Notes: generated by a model from the letters alone, not told the origin. Shown: positions 1 to 12,333, numbered from the stretch's first letter. The stretch: 64,000 nt of DNA from Entophlyctis helioformis (GCA_025526915.1 JAHLKH010000042.1:1-64000); one strand, 5' to 3'. Made by a program: numbers and translations.

Positions 1-1941
1 CTCGTGGTCCACATGCACACAACTCACGCCATCTCGCATTGCAACCAACCGCAGTGCCCGCATACAAGTACATTATTGTGACAACCATCGTCATCAACAG
101 CGCGAGCCTGGGTCTCATCACACGCAAGTTGCCTCAACCTCATGGCTGTGCTGCCAATCCACACTCAGGCACTGACATAGTGCATCGCCAACGTCAACAG
201 AGTTCTGGTGGACCGTCGGCGAGCATTGGTTCATTTTCCAGGCAGTCTCCATTGTCAACCAGCTGTGTCTGATCATCTACTACCTGGACATCCTGCTCAA
301 GTGGATCGACGACTTTTCGGCATTCTGGAAAGAAGAGTGGAACATTGCCGATCTATGCATCGACATCATTGTGAGCACCACACACCCCGACGCCGGAAAC
401 GCACAGCGAGCATCAGACTAACATGGATTGCGATATCCTTTCCGGCCAGATCACGATCCCAGAAGTCGTGTCGTGGCTCAACATCTATCCGCACTTTTCG
501 GACCAGAATGCTGCTCTGACCGCCATGCGAGTGATTGCTGCCTTCAAGCTGGTCATGCAGTTTGAGACTTTCAAGATCATCATTGTCACCATCATCGAGG
601 CCATTAATGTTGGTCTCGCATTCGCAGCGTTGCGTGTCTGGAGCCAAGGCTGACATCCATCAATGCATGATCGTTTGCCATAGTCCATGGCGTTCCTCAT
701 GCTGTTTGTGTTCATGTTCACGGTGGCGTACGCCATCATTGGCACCACGCTCTACGAGGAATACTCGCGGTCAAGCATGAAGGGCCTCGTGTATCAAGAC
801 TATTTCAAGTAAGCCATCGCCATCCTTGTGCACCACCATATCCACAATGCACGCAGCATGCTTGTGCTTACCTGGCGTTGGTATGCAGCAATGTGAAGGC
901 GACGCTTGTCACACTCTTCCAGCTCATCACACTTGACCAGGTACCAATGCCGATTGGCATGTTGAGTGACGGAAGCGGCACGCTCACACACTTTGCTGGT
1001 TTGCAGTGGGATGTGATTGACAAGAACATGCTCAAGGCCGTCAATCCAGTGCTGAGCGAGATTTACATTATCCTCTGGGTCTTTCTGGGAGGTACGCGTC
1101 TTGGCAAGCCGGCCGCCATTGCTCACCGCCCCATGCCAGCCCGCATGCCAAGCTAACACGCCGCTTAGCATTCATCTTCAGAAACATCTTTGTGGGCGTG
1201 ATGGTGCACCACTTTGATCGTATCAGCGACACGCTCAAGACCGAAAAGGCAACACAGGTCAAGCAGAAGCGGCTGGAGCGTATGCGCAAACGTCTCAAGA
1301 ACGAGCTCGCTGTCCACGGCAACATCCAGGCTCTGTATGCATCTGCCAGCCTGTCTTGGGCCTGTGTACTTTGTGGGCTGATGTTGCTATTCGCAGGAGT
1401 GACCAAAAGGCGCTGAGCCGCGAGGAAGTTGCATCTATTCGCAGCAACCAGACGGGCCAGTTGAGTGCTCCGCTGACAAGTTGGAGATGGTGCGAACTCG
1501 AGCAAAACCGTCTGACTGTTAGCCCCCTCTGTCTAGTGACAATGACCGGCATCTGGAACTCCTCAAGAGCATGCAACGCCTCATGATTGCATCACATGAT
1601 GTTTCGCTTGGTAAAACGTCAACTCTTTGCAGCCGTTGATGGCCAGAGTCAGTCACTGACACGCCACGATCGAACTAGGCTGGGACATGACGGTGCAGGA
1701 GACGTTGGCATCGCTTGCGATTGATCAACGCGACGAGACGCTCTGGCCACGCGACCTGCTGTTCAAGTACCTCCAGCTCATGGAGACACTGATGGAAAAC
1801 ATGAAAGAGTACCAGGAGCTCAGCCAGCTCGCATGTGTGTATTGCATTTCTCGGCATCACATCTTGCTGCTCGTGCGATCCTCTGACGGCCACTAACACG
1901 ATGCTGCAGCAAAACAGCTCATGGAGATGTTTGACACGTGA
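1..1941 (+). CDS. CATSPER4: CatSper4-like cation channel subunit (5' truncated)
   Basis: Six-helix voltage-gated cation channel subunit of the sperm/flagellar calcium channel. The window starts inside or just before S1. Seen in order: S1 (YKYIIVTTIVINSASLGLIT, near 67-126), S2-S3 (LCLIIYYLDILLKW near 265-310), S4 (AMRVIAAFKLVMQFETFK near 520-575, few positive charges), S5 near 690-760, pore motif T-L-D-Q-W near 925-1012, S6 with FIFRNIFVGVMV near 1170-1210, and a C-terminal coiled segment with WPRDLLFKYLQLMETL near 1745-1795. T-x-D-x-W is the CatSper selectivity motif, and the WPRD..LF+Y tail is what I recall of CatSper4. At least seven exons; one intron splits the pore motif between Q and W. 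Ends with TGA at 1939-1941. CatSper in a fungus implies a flagellated stage. Family call is strong; the choice of subunit 4 over 2/3 is good but not certain. Confidence 0.85.
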
Positions 1942-2015
1942 CCGATGCCTTGGGCAATAAAGCGGGAGAGCACACGGTTCATTGAGACACCGTTCGTATC
2001 GAGAGTGGAAGGAAA

Positions 2016-3657
2016 TCATCCACAGGCAGGCTCGTCAAACTCGGCATGATCGGCCTCGGCCGAAGGAGAGCTAAAGTCTTGTCTATATGCAGCGTCGTTG
2101 TAGTCGTCTTGGAGACGCAACAACGCCTTGCGTGAGATGCTCTGCGTAGGCGTAGGACGGCTGCGACTCTGCTTCGCCGTCTTGCCATCGCCTGCTACAG
2201 GCTTTGCTGTCTCTTCAGGCTTCTTTCGCGGAACAAATGTCGGCTGCGACGACCGAAGCGTCAGGTTGCGGAAAGGTCGCGATTCGTCTGGGCCGAGCGA
2301 GGCTGACGTATCGTTGCCAGTACCGTCATCTACACGTCCAGCGGCTCCAAGCCTGTCGGCATCTGTGTTGCCACCTCCAGTCCCCCAGGATGGCTGCGCG
2401 TCTGGCCTTGGAGATGCTGTTGTCGCAGCGGCGGCAGACTTTGGCTTGAAGCGTGAATCCGGGTCCTTGTCCACAACCACGCGGCGGTTCTCGAGGTCGA
2501 TGGTGATGACACGCCGCTGCTTTTTCTGTTCTGCAAGCCGCTCCTCCTCCTGCATCTTCTTGACAGCCAGCGCGCGCTCTTCGGGAGTAAGCCACTTGTT
2601 TGCCGCATCGCTCGCCAGATCAAAGTCGCTGGCTGTGTCGTGCACATGTGTGCGGGCTGTGCTGTTGCGATCGTACTCAAGCAGTCGCGCCTTGCGTTCT
2701 TCTGCCTTGGCAAACGCCTTGGCCGTCTCGGGGTCGTCTGCTGCAGCAAGAGCAGCTGCAAAAGCAGCATCTGCGTCTGTTCCGTCGGCGCCGTTGGGAA
2801 CAAGCTGCTCTGCGGCACGCTGTGCAAGATAGCCAAGCTGCTGCTCGCGCGAGATGACCAGATTGCCACAGCACGAGCACGGCCCCTCTGCCTCAAACTC
2901 GCAGATGATCTTGCCGCACTTGAGGCAGTTGGTCAACAGTCCATGCACCTCCGCTGACGCATGCGTGCATTCGGTGTCAGTGCCGTGCATCGATCGTCGA
3001 TGCATGCACCAAGCGGGTCCTGCACCAACAGATCTTGCTCACCCATGCATTCGCACACTGGTCTGCCGCCAAAGCCCGGTGGTGCCTTGCCGACCTGCTC
3101 CATCGCAGATCGCTGCTTCGCCTTCTTCTTGGCTTGTCGCTGCGAGACCTGGGGCGAAGGCCGCTGCTGCTGCTGTTGCGCATTGCGACTGTCGACCAAT
3201 GGGCTCTCTGCAACATACCCAAACCCCTGGACTGCGTCCATTTGCTGCTGCTGCTGCTGTTGCTGTTGCTGAAGGGCTTGCTGGGCAGCCTGCTGCTGCT
3301 GCTGGCGACGAGTGGTCGTGGCCGTTTCGGTCCATGCACCCTTGGTCTGCAGAGGAGGGAACCGCTTCAGCAGAAACTGCTGGATAAAGTCCAACGCTTC
3401 GGGCGTCTGGCCGAGCAGATCCTGTCCGATAGCATGCCAGAAGGGCATCATGCCCACCGCTGTCAGCGTAAGCACGCTGTCAGCCACGTCATTGCGCTGC
3501 AATCGCTGCAGACCTGGAAGTAGCTGGCCGTCTCCTCCTTGGACTCCATCGAGGCTGCAAGAGCGACGAGCTGCACCACATCTTCTTTGCCGAGGCTTCC
3601 GCCCATCAGCACCACCACGCGGCCAACCGCCCAGCTTTCGAGCACTGAGAACGACAT
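2016..3657 (-). CDS. TRIP4: Rqt4 / TRIP4 (ASC-1) C2HC5 zinc-finger protein
   Basis: Component of the ribosome quality-control trigger (RQT) complex with the Ski2-like helicase; in animals the ASC-1 coactivator. Exons 3514-3657, 3043-3421 and 2016-2953 join in phase (introns of 92 and 89 nt) to give about 486 aa. The N-terminus (residues 20-75) is a CUE-like helical region matching human TRIP4. A poly-Q stretch follows near residues 105-135. The zf-C2HC5 starts at VCECM just before intron 2 and continues as NCLKCGKIICE..GPCSCCG after it. A TRIP4-type linker with LLEYDRNS and VITIDLENRRVV follows. The ASCH domain of animal TRIP4 is absent, as in yeast Rqt4. The start is the Met at 3657, chosen because the reading frame upstream lacks similarity. 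Converges with the channel gene (75 bp) and diverges from the cyclin (139 bp). Confidence 0.9.
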
Positions 3658-3796
3658 CACCAAGGAGGGGGGGGTAATTGATTTCGAGGCAACGGATTTT
3701 TGGCCGCAATTCGTAAAGAGGCGCGACGGCCTGGGAACAGAGACACGACACAAAGGCGACCACAAAAGCGACAACAGGGACCACAGCAGAGACAGC

Positions 3797-6700
3797 ATGG
3801 AGCTACGCAACCACCAGCGACGCCTACTGGAATACTTTTTCGAGCAGCGGGTCGATCCAGAGATGTTTGGTAGGTGGCTGACAGCTGGGCATCACTCGGC
3901 TGGAATGCGTCGCGTGAGGGCAGTGCCTACGTTTTGGAGTATGGTGTGCGCACAGCCGTGATGCACAGCCACCGTCGTGATCACTGCCCACGCTTGCCTC
4001 TTGCGTCTGGACGAGTGATCATTTGCCAGCGGCAATGTCCCCCAGACTGTCTTGCCCCGAACATCACTGCCTGCTAGCCAGCCTGCCTGCCAGCCAGCCA
4101 GCCAGCCAGCCATATTACTCGCCGCCTAGCTCTTTGCTGCGAGCATCGCCTTACTGATACTGTGTTGACACCCCCCTCTTCCTGAATTGGTCGCGACTCG
4201 ACATCATTCTCATGTTTGGATCTGCCAACACACAATGCCGCGCATGGATCACCACAACTTCACGACATCACACGCCCCAATCAACAAACACGCTGCAGAC
4301 ACCATCGCCAATGCGGTTTCCACTGTCATCCAATGCAGTGCTCCCGAGCCCGGCAGCATGCCCATCCCGCCACTTGCTGCATTCATTTCAACAGTCGCGC
4401 GCACAACCAAGATCAGCCCTGCAGTGATCTTGCTGCCGCTCGTCATTTTCGACCGTCTCAAGCAAGCTCTGCCGCCGTCTGCTCGCGGTATGTGCTTGCT
4501 CATCTGCGCTTGGAGAAAAACTTTGGGCTGACATGGAGCGAAATGCAACAGGTATGGCGTGCACGATCCATCGCATCGCGCTTTCCGCCATGATCATATC
4601 GGAAAAGTACTTGTGCGATGTCCCGATGAAGAACCGATCGTGGGCAGCACACTCTGTGCTGTTCTCGCTCGACGAAGTCAACCTCATGGAGCGGCAGCTG
4701 CTTCATCTTCTCGTGAGTCTGTGTTGGGCATGCTTTTCTCAGCTGGCTTGGCGGTCGTCTGCTGCTTGCTGATACACCTTTGCGTGATGCCGCAGGATTA
4801 CAAGCTCCACGTCACGCACACTCAGCTGTTTGACACGCTTGTCGCCACGTTTGGCATCAACCGACTCGCGCCACACAACCTGGTGCTTTCGCCACTGTCT
4901 CGCGTTGCGATGCCACGCCATGTGCAACTCCAAGAAAAGTCGCCCGCGTTTACGCCTAGCCAACCGCAGGTGCACGTCCAGCTAACCGCCCACGCCACCA
5001 AACCGATCATGCCGCCAGCATCGCCTCGCTCTGGCATGGCGCAATCATCAATCCATTCAGACAGAACTGCACTGGGAGCCATGCCGCCTGGCATACAACC
5101 ACAGCTGGCACGGCCAGCACCAGTCGCGTCTCTTGCTCACTACTCCATCGCACGATCTGGCGGCTATGGAGCAGTAGGCCAAGCCAGCACCTCTTACCAC
5201 GAAAGCCTCTCTGCGCACTGTTCGTATCAGCCCAACAGCCGAGCAGAACCAGTGTATCTCGATGCGTATCCAGGAGCATCAGCACACGCTCAAGTGGCGC
5301 ACCAGAGTGACGGTGGAAACTACAAGTGGGATCGGTTCCGAGATGGCGGCGAAAGTGCTGCTGTTCTGCAGAGCAATAGCACAAGCAACAGCAGTGTCAC
5401 CAGTGCCGTCAATGTCCGAAGCAAAAGCAGCAGTTGCAGCAACAGCAGCAACGACAACCACGGCTCGATGCAAACAAGAACTTCGCACTCGCCTCTCGCC
5501 TTGCACTTGCAGCAATCTTCGCTGGCAGGCTCGAATCCATCAGTAGCAGCAACGTCTTCCGACACAGTGACGCTCCAGCAGTACCACCACCGTCCTCAGT
5601 ATCTGCACCCTTACAATCACCAGGAGCAGCAGGTGGACGCTCACGACGAAACTCGCACACACGGCCGTGGACGCGCTTCTTCGACATCTCCAGCGCAGCA
5701 CGTCGCACATCCTCCTCCCGCAGCAACGACCGATCACCGGTCGCGCTTCTCTCTGCAGCGCAACGCGTCGTTTGAGTCGCATTTCCCATCGGCCCAAGCG
5801 GTGGCACCTGCAGTTGATCACACGGCAACTTTACCGACTCCATTTGCAAAGGCGTGCACCGACATCGATCGCCCCATCAACCGCCATGCAGGTGGCAGGC
5901 GGTTTCCGATGGAGCGAAGAGCAAACTATCAGGGCCATTCCAGCAACGATGGTGCCAACTTGGCCGGGGGTCATAGCGACGCGCCGCAGCTGGCCGATGG
6001 TTACGCACCGCCTGGCTCGCATGCCTCTGATCAGGACGCGTATGGCCGTGGCGCCAGTTCCCAAAGCTATTCATACAGTCAGCAGTATTCGCAACAGCTG
6101 CCGCGAGTGATATCGCCATCTGAATCCATGCAACAACAACAACAACAACAGCAGCAGCAAGAGCAAATGCCGCAGCACACTGCGTATGCCCACTATGCCC
6201 AGCGTGACCGCCCACATCGCTCGTTCTCTTTGCAATCTTACGGCCGCGCACAAGGGCAGCCGCCATGCGACGACCACGTCCAAGCCGGCAGCTTCGATGC
6301 ACCTGCCCACCATGTTCGCAGTGCTGGCTTGGCATCCGTCGACACCAACAGCCACGGCCATTACCAGCAGCAGCAGCAACAGCAGCAGCACCCCTTGCAC
6401 CAAGGGATCCATGCAAACCAGTACAGCAACTACACGCCATACAGCCACGACGGCAGCCAGCAGTATCCCTCTTACCTGCACAATCACCAACCGCAACAGC
6501 AACACCAGCAGCAGATGCACCACGTCGATGCACACCCTGATCAGCCAAGGTACGGCCACCACCTGCAGGTCACGCGGCCAGACACGGCCATGGACGCGCG
6601 ACTGGCCATCCAACGCGACTCGGCCATCTCGCTTGGCAACCCCGACGCCGCTTCACAGACGGACACTCTGATGCCGCAGATGGCCAAAGCACCCAACATG

Positions 6701-7081
6701 CACCCAAGCCGCACGCTCAAGTACGCTGCCAAGCACCCACACCTTCCGCTGCCCTTCCAACGGCCGCCTTGGCGCCACTCCATGTCGTCGGGATCGCTAA
6801 CCGAGCCGCCAACACCCATGTCGGCACCACCTGCTGCGGCCCATGGCGGCGGACAGGCTTACGGCCGAGGCGTGGCCGGACGATCGGCGTCTGTGCCTGG
6901 CGCGTACAAAACCCCTCTTCTACCCGAGTCCGAGTTTTCGGCGGCGGCCGTGTCGGGCCATGATGCTGCTGGATCGTCATGGGCGTGGCGGCGCTCGCAC
7001 GACCCGGCTGCAGGCGACCATCTGCAGGCACCACCCGCGATGGAGACGCACACGTCGCTGGCGCGGCCCTACTATGCATGA
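3797..7081 (+). CDS. Pho85-type (PCL) cyclin with long Gln/His-rich tail
   Basis: Regulatory subunit of a Pho85/Cdk5-type kinase. Exons 3797-3869, 4299-4487, 4552-4712 and 4796-7081 join in phase to 902 aa. The cyclin box occupies about residues 20-160: SPAVILLPLVIFDRLKQ, then IHRIALSAMIISEKYLCD, then WAAHSVLFSLDEVNLMERQ and LLHLLDYKLHVT, which is the usual order in the PCL/Clg1 family. The remaining ~740 residues are low complexity, rich in Gln, His, Ser and Ala, with CAA/CAG runs near 6128-6160, 6368-6395 and 6490-6515. Such long disordered tails are far beyond the usual 200-400 aa of PCL cyclins. Intron 1 (429 nt) is the longest here and holds a CAGC/CTGC repeat. Which PCL member it is cannot be told. 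Confidence 0.82.
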
Positions 7082-7217
7082 ATCTGCCGAACAGAGTCTC
7101 CAAGCCATTTGCTTCCGTTGTTCGCCTTGAGCCCATCTTGCCATTCGCCTGTTTGCCCATTTATTTGTCAGAACAACAGTCGCTCCTCATAAAGTACTAC
7201 TCGCACACTGGTGCATG

Positions 7218-10041
7218 TCATTTGACTGGCTTGCTGGCCAACCCTTGTCTAAGCGCGTCTACTGCTGCAACTACATCCATAGGCGGCGTGACAGTCTCTC
7301 CGTCAGGGCCGGCTGTCCTGGAGAGCATAGTCTCCGTGTCGTCGCCCTGCAGCGCGTGCTGGATCTCGTCCAGCGCCTCTTGAACATCTGTCCCAGATTG
7401 AACACTGTCACGCAGCGCAGCAATCATCGCCACCGAACTGTTGACGACAGACGACTCAATGACACTCGCCGAAAAGTCGTGGTTGAGCGTCTTGGGAAGA
7501 TTGGCGATCCAGTGCTTGGCGAGAATGTCGTACGATCCAGACGAGAGCGGCTGGGTGTTGGGCGGCCGGCAAGCAGCCAGCATCTCGCGCAGTGCTTCCG
7601 CAAGCTCTTGCTGTGAAATTTGCTCGCCACTGCTACTCCGGATCGTGTCGCTGATGAGCGTCTGGAACACGAGCCGCAGGTCTGTCGTCAGATCGCTCTT
7701 GGACCGGATGGAGCGGAGAAGCCAGACGGGAGATATCTGGCTGGCGTCCTTGGTGCTGTACAGAGCGCGCCAAATGAGCATGACGTCCTTGACGTTGATC
7801 TGGTCCTGCTGGCAGATGAGAAGCAACAGATCGCTCAATAGCTCGCGTTCGCGGGTGCCAAGCGTCGAATAAGACACTGCGCTCGATCCTGGTGCAGTGG
7901 TCTTGGTGTCCGACTCGGGCTTCGATCCACGGAACAGCTCGACTGCTTCCATGGCACCGCGGATGTCACCAACCCGTCCACGAGCGAGGGCAAAGGCAGC
8001 CAGAACGGCTGGCTGGGGGAGACTTGCCGGTGGTTGCACATCGGCTGGCGGGGCTTCTGGCCGTGCAGAGGATGCCATCCCACTCGTCAAGATCTGCCAC
8101 AATTCGTTGATCGACAGGTGCTCCGAGCCACGGCGAGCGTCACCGGGAACACTCTTGCCAAATGCATCGAGCAGAGCCATGACGGACGAATGGTGGAGGG
8201 CAAGACCGCTCTGATAAACATCTGCCCAAGCCCAGATCAGGCCGCGGTTCGGCAGACCCGCATGCGCGTATTGCCGCACAATTAGATTGGCAGCGTCCTC
8301 TGTCAACGGGATGTGGGACCGGTTGAGCCTGCGCAACCAAATCAGACACTCGTCCAATCGCTGTGCTTCAGGGGTGGGACGATCGAACGTGGCGGCTGCA
8401 CGAGGGTTTGACGCAGCTGGCTTGGGCTTGGATGGCAATGCGGTGGTCATTGCGAGTTCGGATGGCGATGCTGCTGCAGGCTGTGGCGACAAATGGTCTG
8501 CGACCGAAGCTGATGCAGCGTCTGGGATGCGCTCGGCAGATACTGCAAGTCGCATTGCTGACAGCAGAAGAGCAACTTGCGCCTTTGGAGTGTGCAGGAT
8601 GTTCCACGACATCAGGTTGTCTGCAAGAGAGGCTAGACCAGCCGGCGAGGCCGAGTGCTCGAGCAAAACAAGCGCTGTTGACAGTCTTGCTTCCTGCGGC
8701 GACTGGATGCTGGGATTGTTCAGCCGTTCCAAAAGAGTCGCAATGGTGGCATCAATGCGCTGCGCGTAGATACTATGGCTGACTGGGTCCCTCAGAAGAG
8801 ATCTGAGAAGATTGTTGAGATCGGTGATGCTTGCATGCGGCTGTGCAGTTGCAGGTTGCTGCATGGCGTCATAGACGGCCAGAGCGTGCTTTGCAACATC
8901 CTTGGAGGGTTGGCTGGGCAACAACGCCAAGATGGAGGAGTGGACACGGTAGTCGTTGCGAAGACCGCATGTTGCCACGAGCCGCAATACTACAGGCCAT
9001 GCTCGCGGCGTTAGACTGGACGACAGCAGGATCAAGACTGCCGCGAAAGGGGGCCAACTTACCAACCGAGTACTTTTTGTCCAGGCAGCGGGCAGCCGCA
9101 AAGGCACGGGATAGGGCAATGAGAACGACGACGGCGGACGTCAGGGCTTGTCCAGACGCTTGAACGATCTGCGAGGCGTCGCGAACAAAGCTGGTAGCCA
9201 GTGCGTCTGCGAGATCGATGTGAGGAGCAGCCTGAGGCGCAACGCACTTTGCAATGAGCGATGCACAAGTGGCAGCGAATGCGTTGGCCTGTCCCGGCTT
9301 GTCGGGCTGTGCTGCCGTGCGAAGAGATCCGAGGGCAGCCTCGTATGCAGCCCAGACAGCGTCTTGGAATGCGGGATCGGTGAGGTCGGGCAGTGCGAGT
9401 GCATCTGGAGCAGCAGCCGATTCAGCCGATGCAGACATATCGCTGACGTCGGCGGCCGTGCTGCTGGGCGGTGCAGACACAGACGGGCTGGCGAGGCGGG
9501 CTCCGAGGGCAGGCGCATGGCCGAGAGGGATGCGGACGAAGCGACTGCGGCCCTGCGCAGCGTCAGCCGAGTCTGTCGGGCTTGCCGAGTCTGCAGCGCT
9601 GTCGCCTGTGCGAGCACCAGCACCAGCGCCAGCAGCGACGACGCCCGAGGCCGGGCCCGAGGCAGCGACGATGCGCACGGGCTTTATGGTGTGGCGACCG
9701 ACCAGCGGGAACTGGGCCTTGGGCGAGGCGGGCGTCAGCCACTTCTGGTTGGCGGCGTGGAAGACGGGCATGTACGCCACGAGCGGAGCGACCGAGCTGA
9801 TCAGGCGACGCTGGCTGCTCGTGCTGCTGCTGCGTGTGCTGCTTGTGCTGCTGGTTGCATGTGCGGTTGCGCCAGAGAGCGCTGCGATGCCCCGCACGCC
9901 CGGTGCACCACCAATGCCGCTGCCGCCTGCAGCGCCTGCAGCGCCTGCTCGTGCCGTGGCAGCCACTCGCACAGTCACGCCCTTGGCACTCGCACTCGCA
10001 CTCGCACTGGCACTCGCACTCGCACTGGCACAAGCGTTCAT
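7218..10041 (-). CDS. Putative mitochondrial helical-repeat (PPR-like) protein
   Basis: Large protein of about 920 aa in two main coding blocks, 10041 to about 9060 and about 9100 to 7218. The N-terminus is MNAC followed by alternating Ser-Ala repeats encoded by an (ACTCGC)n-like tract, then Arg/Ser/Thr-rich sequence without acidic residues, typical of a mitochondrial presequence. The rest is Ala/Leu-rich helical, with segments such as LDECLIWLRRLNRSHIPLT, DAANLIVRQYAHAGLPNRGL and IWAWADVYQSGLALHHSSVM that resemble divergent PPR/helical-hairpin repeats of fungal mitochondrial RNA factors. I do not recognise the family. The junction near 9060-9100 is either a 58-nt intron (donor gtactc) or a 25-nt one (donor gtaagt); both keep the frame. 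The start codon lies 42 bp from that of GPHR on the other strand. Confidence 0.6.
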
Positions 10042-10083
10042 GGCTCGTCGGCGATCTTGCTTGCGACTCCGCAAACCGCAACA
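10042..10083. promoter_or_regulatory. 42-bp divergent start-codon spacer
   Basis: Separates the start codons of the PPR-like gene and GPHR. So short that 5' UTRs or core promoters must overlap the coding regions or each other. Confidence 0.55.
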
Positions 10084-12267
10084 ATGCAAGACCGGCCGAG
10101 CGCATGGCTGGTGGGGCTGCTGCTGGCGTGCCTGTGCGCATTCTTTGCCGTCGGCTGGAGCTTCGTGCTGGAGCGTCTGCTGCTGGTGTCGGCGGCCACC
10201 GTCGACGTGCCCACTCGGCTGCTGTTCGCCGCCGTGTTCGCAAACTCGTGTGCGCTGCTGCTGCTGGTCGTGCTCGAGGTCGACGACACAAACACGTTCC
10301 CGCCAAGGTGCGTCGTGGCTTGTGCGTGCGCATGTGCGTGCGCGTGTGCGTGCGCGTGTGCGTGCGCGTGTGTGTGTTCGTGTGCTGCGCATCTCTGGCT
10401 GACTGTCGGCGGCCACTCAAACGCCCTGCAGTGCACGCCTGTCCTTTTGGCGCCTCAACCTGAACCTGGGGCTTCTCAGCGTCATGCTGCTGCTGCCTCT
10501 CTACCAGATCTACACGCTCTGCGTGTCGTCTCGGTCTGGTGAGAGCCACTGCTCGGTGTGTGTCCGCATGCCCGCCACACTGACTCGCTTCTGGCAGCAC
10601 TGCTTCGGCGGAATGCTGGTCTTCTTACTCTCGTTGGATACGCGGCATTCGCGTATCTCCTATGGCGCATCGGCATCGACTTTCCCGTCTCAAAGTCACC
10701 AGAGTCCGTCTCAGGCACGTCCCATGCATGGCGTGCCATCCTATGCATGCTTGGCAGCGGCTGGCGGGCTTACTGATAGACATGCTCTGCATAGACTGGT
10801 TCGACATGCCGTCGCTCATTGGACGCGTTGGCGTCGTCGGCGTCACTCTCATGGCGCTCCTGTCAGGGTTCGGTGCTGTCTACAGCCCATACGATAATCT
10901 ATCGATTTTCCTCAGGTACGCAGTCATGGTGCACTGCACTGCACTGCATCTTGTGTCATGCTGAATGTGAACGCACTATCCAGAAAAGTGTCACAGGCCG
11001 ATCTTGTCCGTGCCGAAGAGCGAGTAGGCCACACGATGGAGACGATCTTGGAACGAAAGAGGCGGCTTCTTCAAATCAAGATGAAGCAGAGAGTATGTTC
11101 GTTTGCCATCTGTACAAACAGCAGCGGCGTCATCCGAGCAACCCGTGCACTAATTCAGTGTGCTTGCAGGACACCGCAGAAGATGCCGGCAATCGTGGAT
11201 TCTTTGGAAGCATGATCTCAAGCGTTGCCGGAAGGATCGGGCAGATGGGAGCGTCTGGTACATCTGCTTTGCTTGAAGCATCTTCCCACTTCTCTGCTGA
11301 TATCACCATTCTCCATCCCTTTAGAGATAACGAGACTCAAGCAGGACATTGATGCGCAGGAAACACTTCTGCAACAGCTGTTCTCTGACTTGGACGAGCT
11401 GCAAGTCGACATGGTAAATCCATGGATGCATGCTTTGCCATCGATGACGCTCACTCACACCGCGGTAACGCGTTTTGAAGCACAAAGCTGCAGATGCAAA
11501 GACTTGGCGCGGGTTGGCCAACAACTTCCTTGCCTACTTCTTTTCGGTCTACTGTATATACAAGATGGTGACGGTGAGCGTCTCGCCATCGCCACCACCA
11601 AATCCACGTCGTCAGCAACTCCACACTGACAAAGCCATCCAGGCTGCCATCAGCATCGTTTTCAACAAGCAGGGAGACAAGGACCCGGTAACGCGGTCGC
11701 TCGAGATCCTCGTGCACTACTTTGGAGTCGATATGGATCTTCGGGCCTACGCCAATGACTTGTCCATGGCGTTTCTGGGCATCCTTGTCTTTGTCTCTAT
11801 TCGCGGCCTCCTCCTGCAGTTTGCAAAGGTGCGTGCTCTCCATCGGACGGAACTCTGCCCGACGCATCGCTGTTTATGCCCATCTGTTGACATGCGTGAT
11901 TGTCGCGTGTCCCGATGCACAGGTGTCGGTCGCATTCTCGTCGTCGATATCCCAAAAGAGCATCACGCTGTTTCTGACCCACATGATGGGCTTTTACTTT
12001 CTGAGCGTTGTCCTCATGCTCCGCACCAACTTGCCGCCCAAGAACAGGTACGGCTGCTCAACCATGTCCCACTGCCAGAATGCCACTGACGATGACTGGC
12101 AAACACAATCCATCAGGGCGGTGATCACGGCTGCATTGGGGAATGTCGAGTTTAGTTTCTACCAACGATGGTTTGATGTCATTTTTCTTGTCTCTGCCAC
12201 GGTCTCTGCCATCGTCTTGTATGCGATTGTCCAACTCAAGCAGCAACAAAATGCCTTGCTCCATTGA
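10084..12267 (+). CDS. GPR89: Golgi pH regulator GPHR / GPR89 family membrane protein
   Basis: Multi-pass membrane protein that supports acidification of the Golgi (animals) and is the GTG1/2 family of plants. Begins [20 protein letters not shown] (TM1). Later exons carry [20 protein letters not shown], then the family signature [20 protein letters not shown] (near 10830-10890), a coiled middle, [20 protein letters not shown], the [19 protein letters not shown] block, [12 protein letters not shown], and [20 protein letters not shown] at the end. The order and residues follow human GPR89 over the whole length. About eleven exons; intron 1 (from 10308) holds a TGCGTG microsatellite. The stop at 12265-12267 is 66 bp from the convergent RalGAP end. 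Very sure of family; exon edges in the middle are approximate. Confidence 0.93.
10308..10382 (+). repeat. (TGCGTG)n microsatellite in GPHR intron 1
   Basis: Alternating TGCGTGCGCGTG units fill most of the first half of intron 1. Confidence 0.92.
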
Positions 12268-12333
12268 TCGATATCCCTTGTGTCTTGAACCTCGTGCTCG
12301 TCAATGGTGTACTTGCGTGCATCGCATTCCTTG

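Noticed and set aside
9036..9060. 25-nt micro-intron in the PPR-like gene; similar 25-nt gt..ag candidates at 31747-31771 and 32224-32248
   Set aside because: All reliably placed introns here are longer than about 55 nt. The first has a 58-nt alternative, the second is better explained by a base overcall or a 100-nt intron, and the third does not keep the frame.
9148..10542. Plus-strand open frame of 464 codons across the PPR-like gene's 5' half
   Set aside because: It is antisense to the Ser/Ala/Arg-rich coding sequence, has a Cys/Arg-rich shadow composition and no domain; the minus strand and the GPHR exon explain the DNA.
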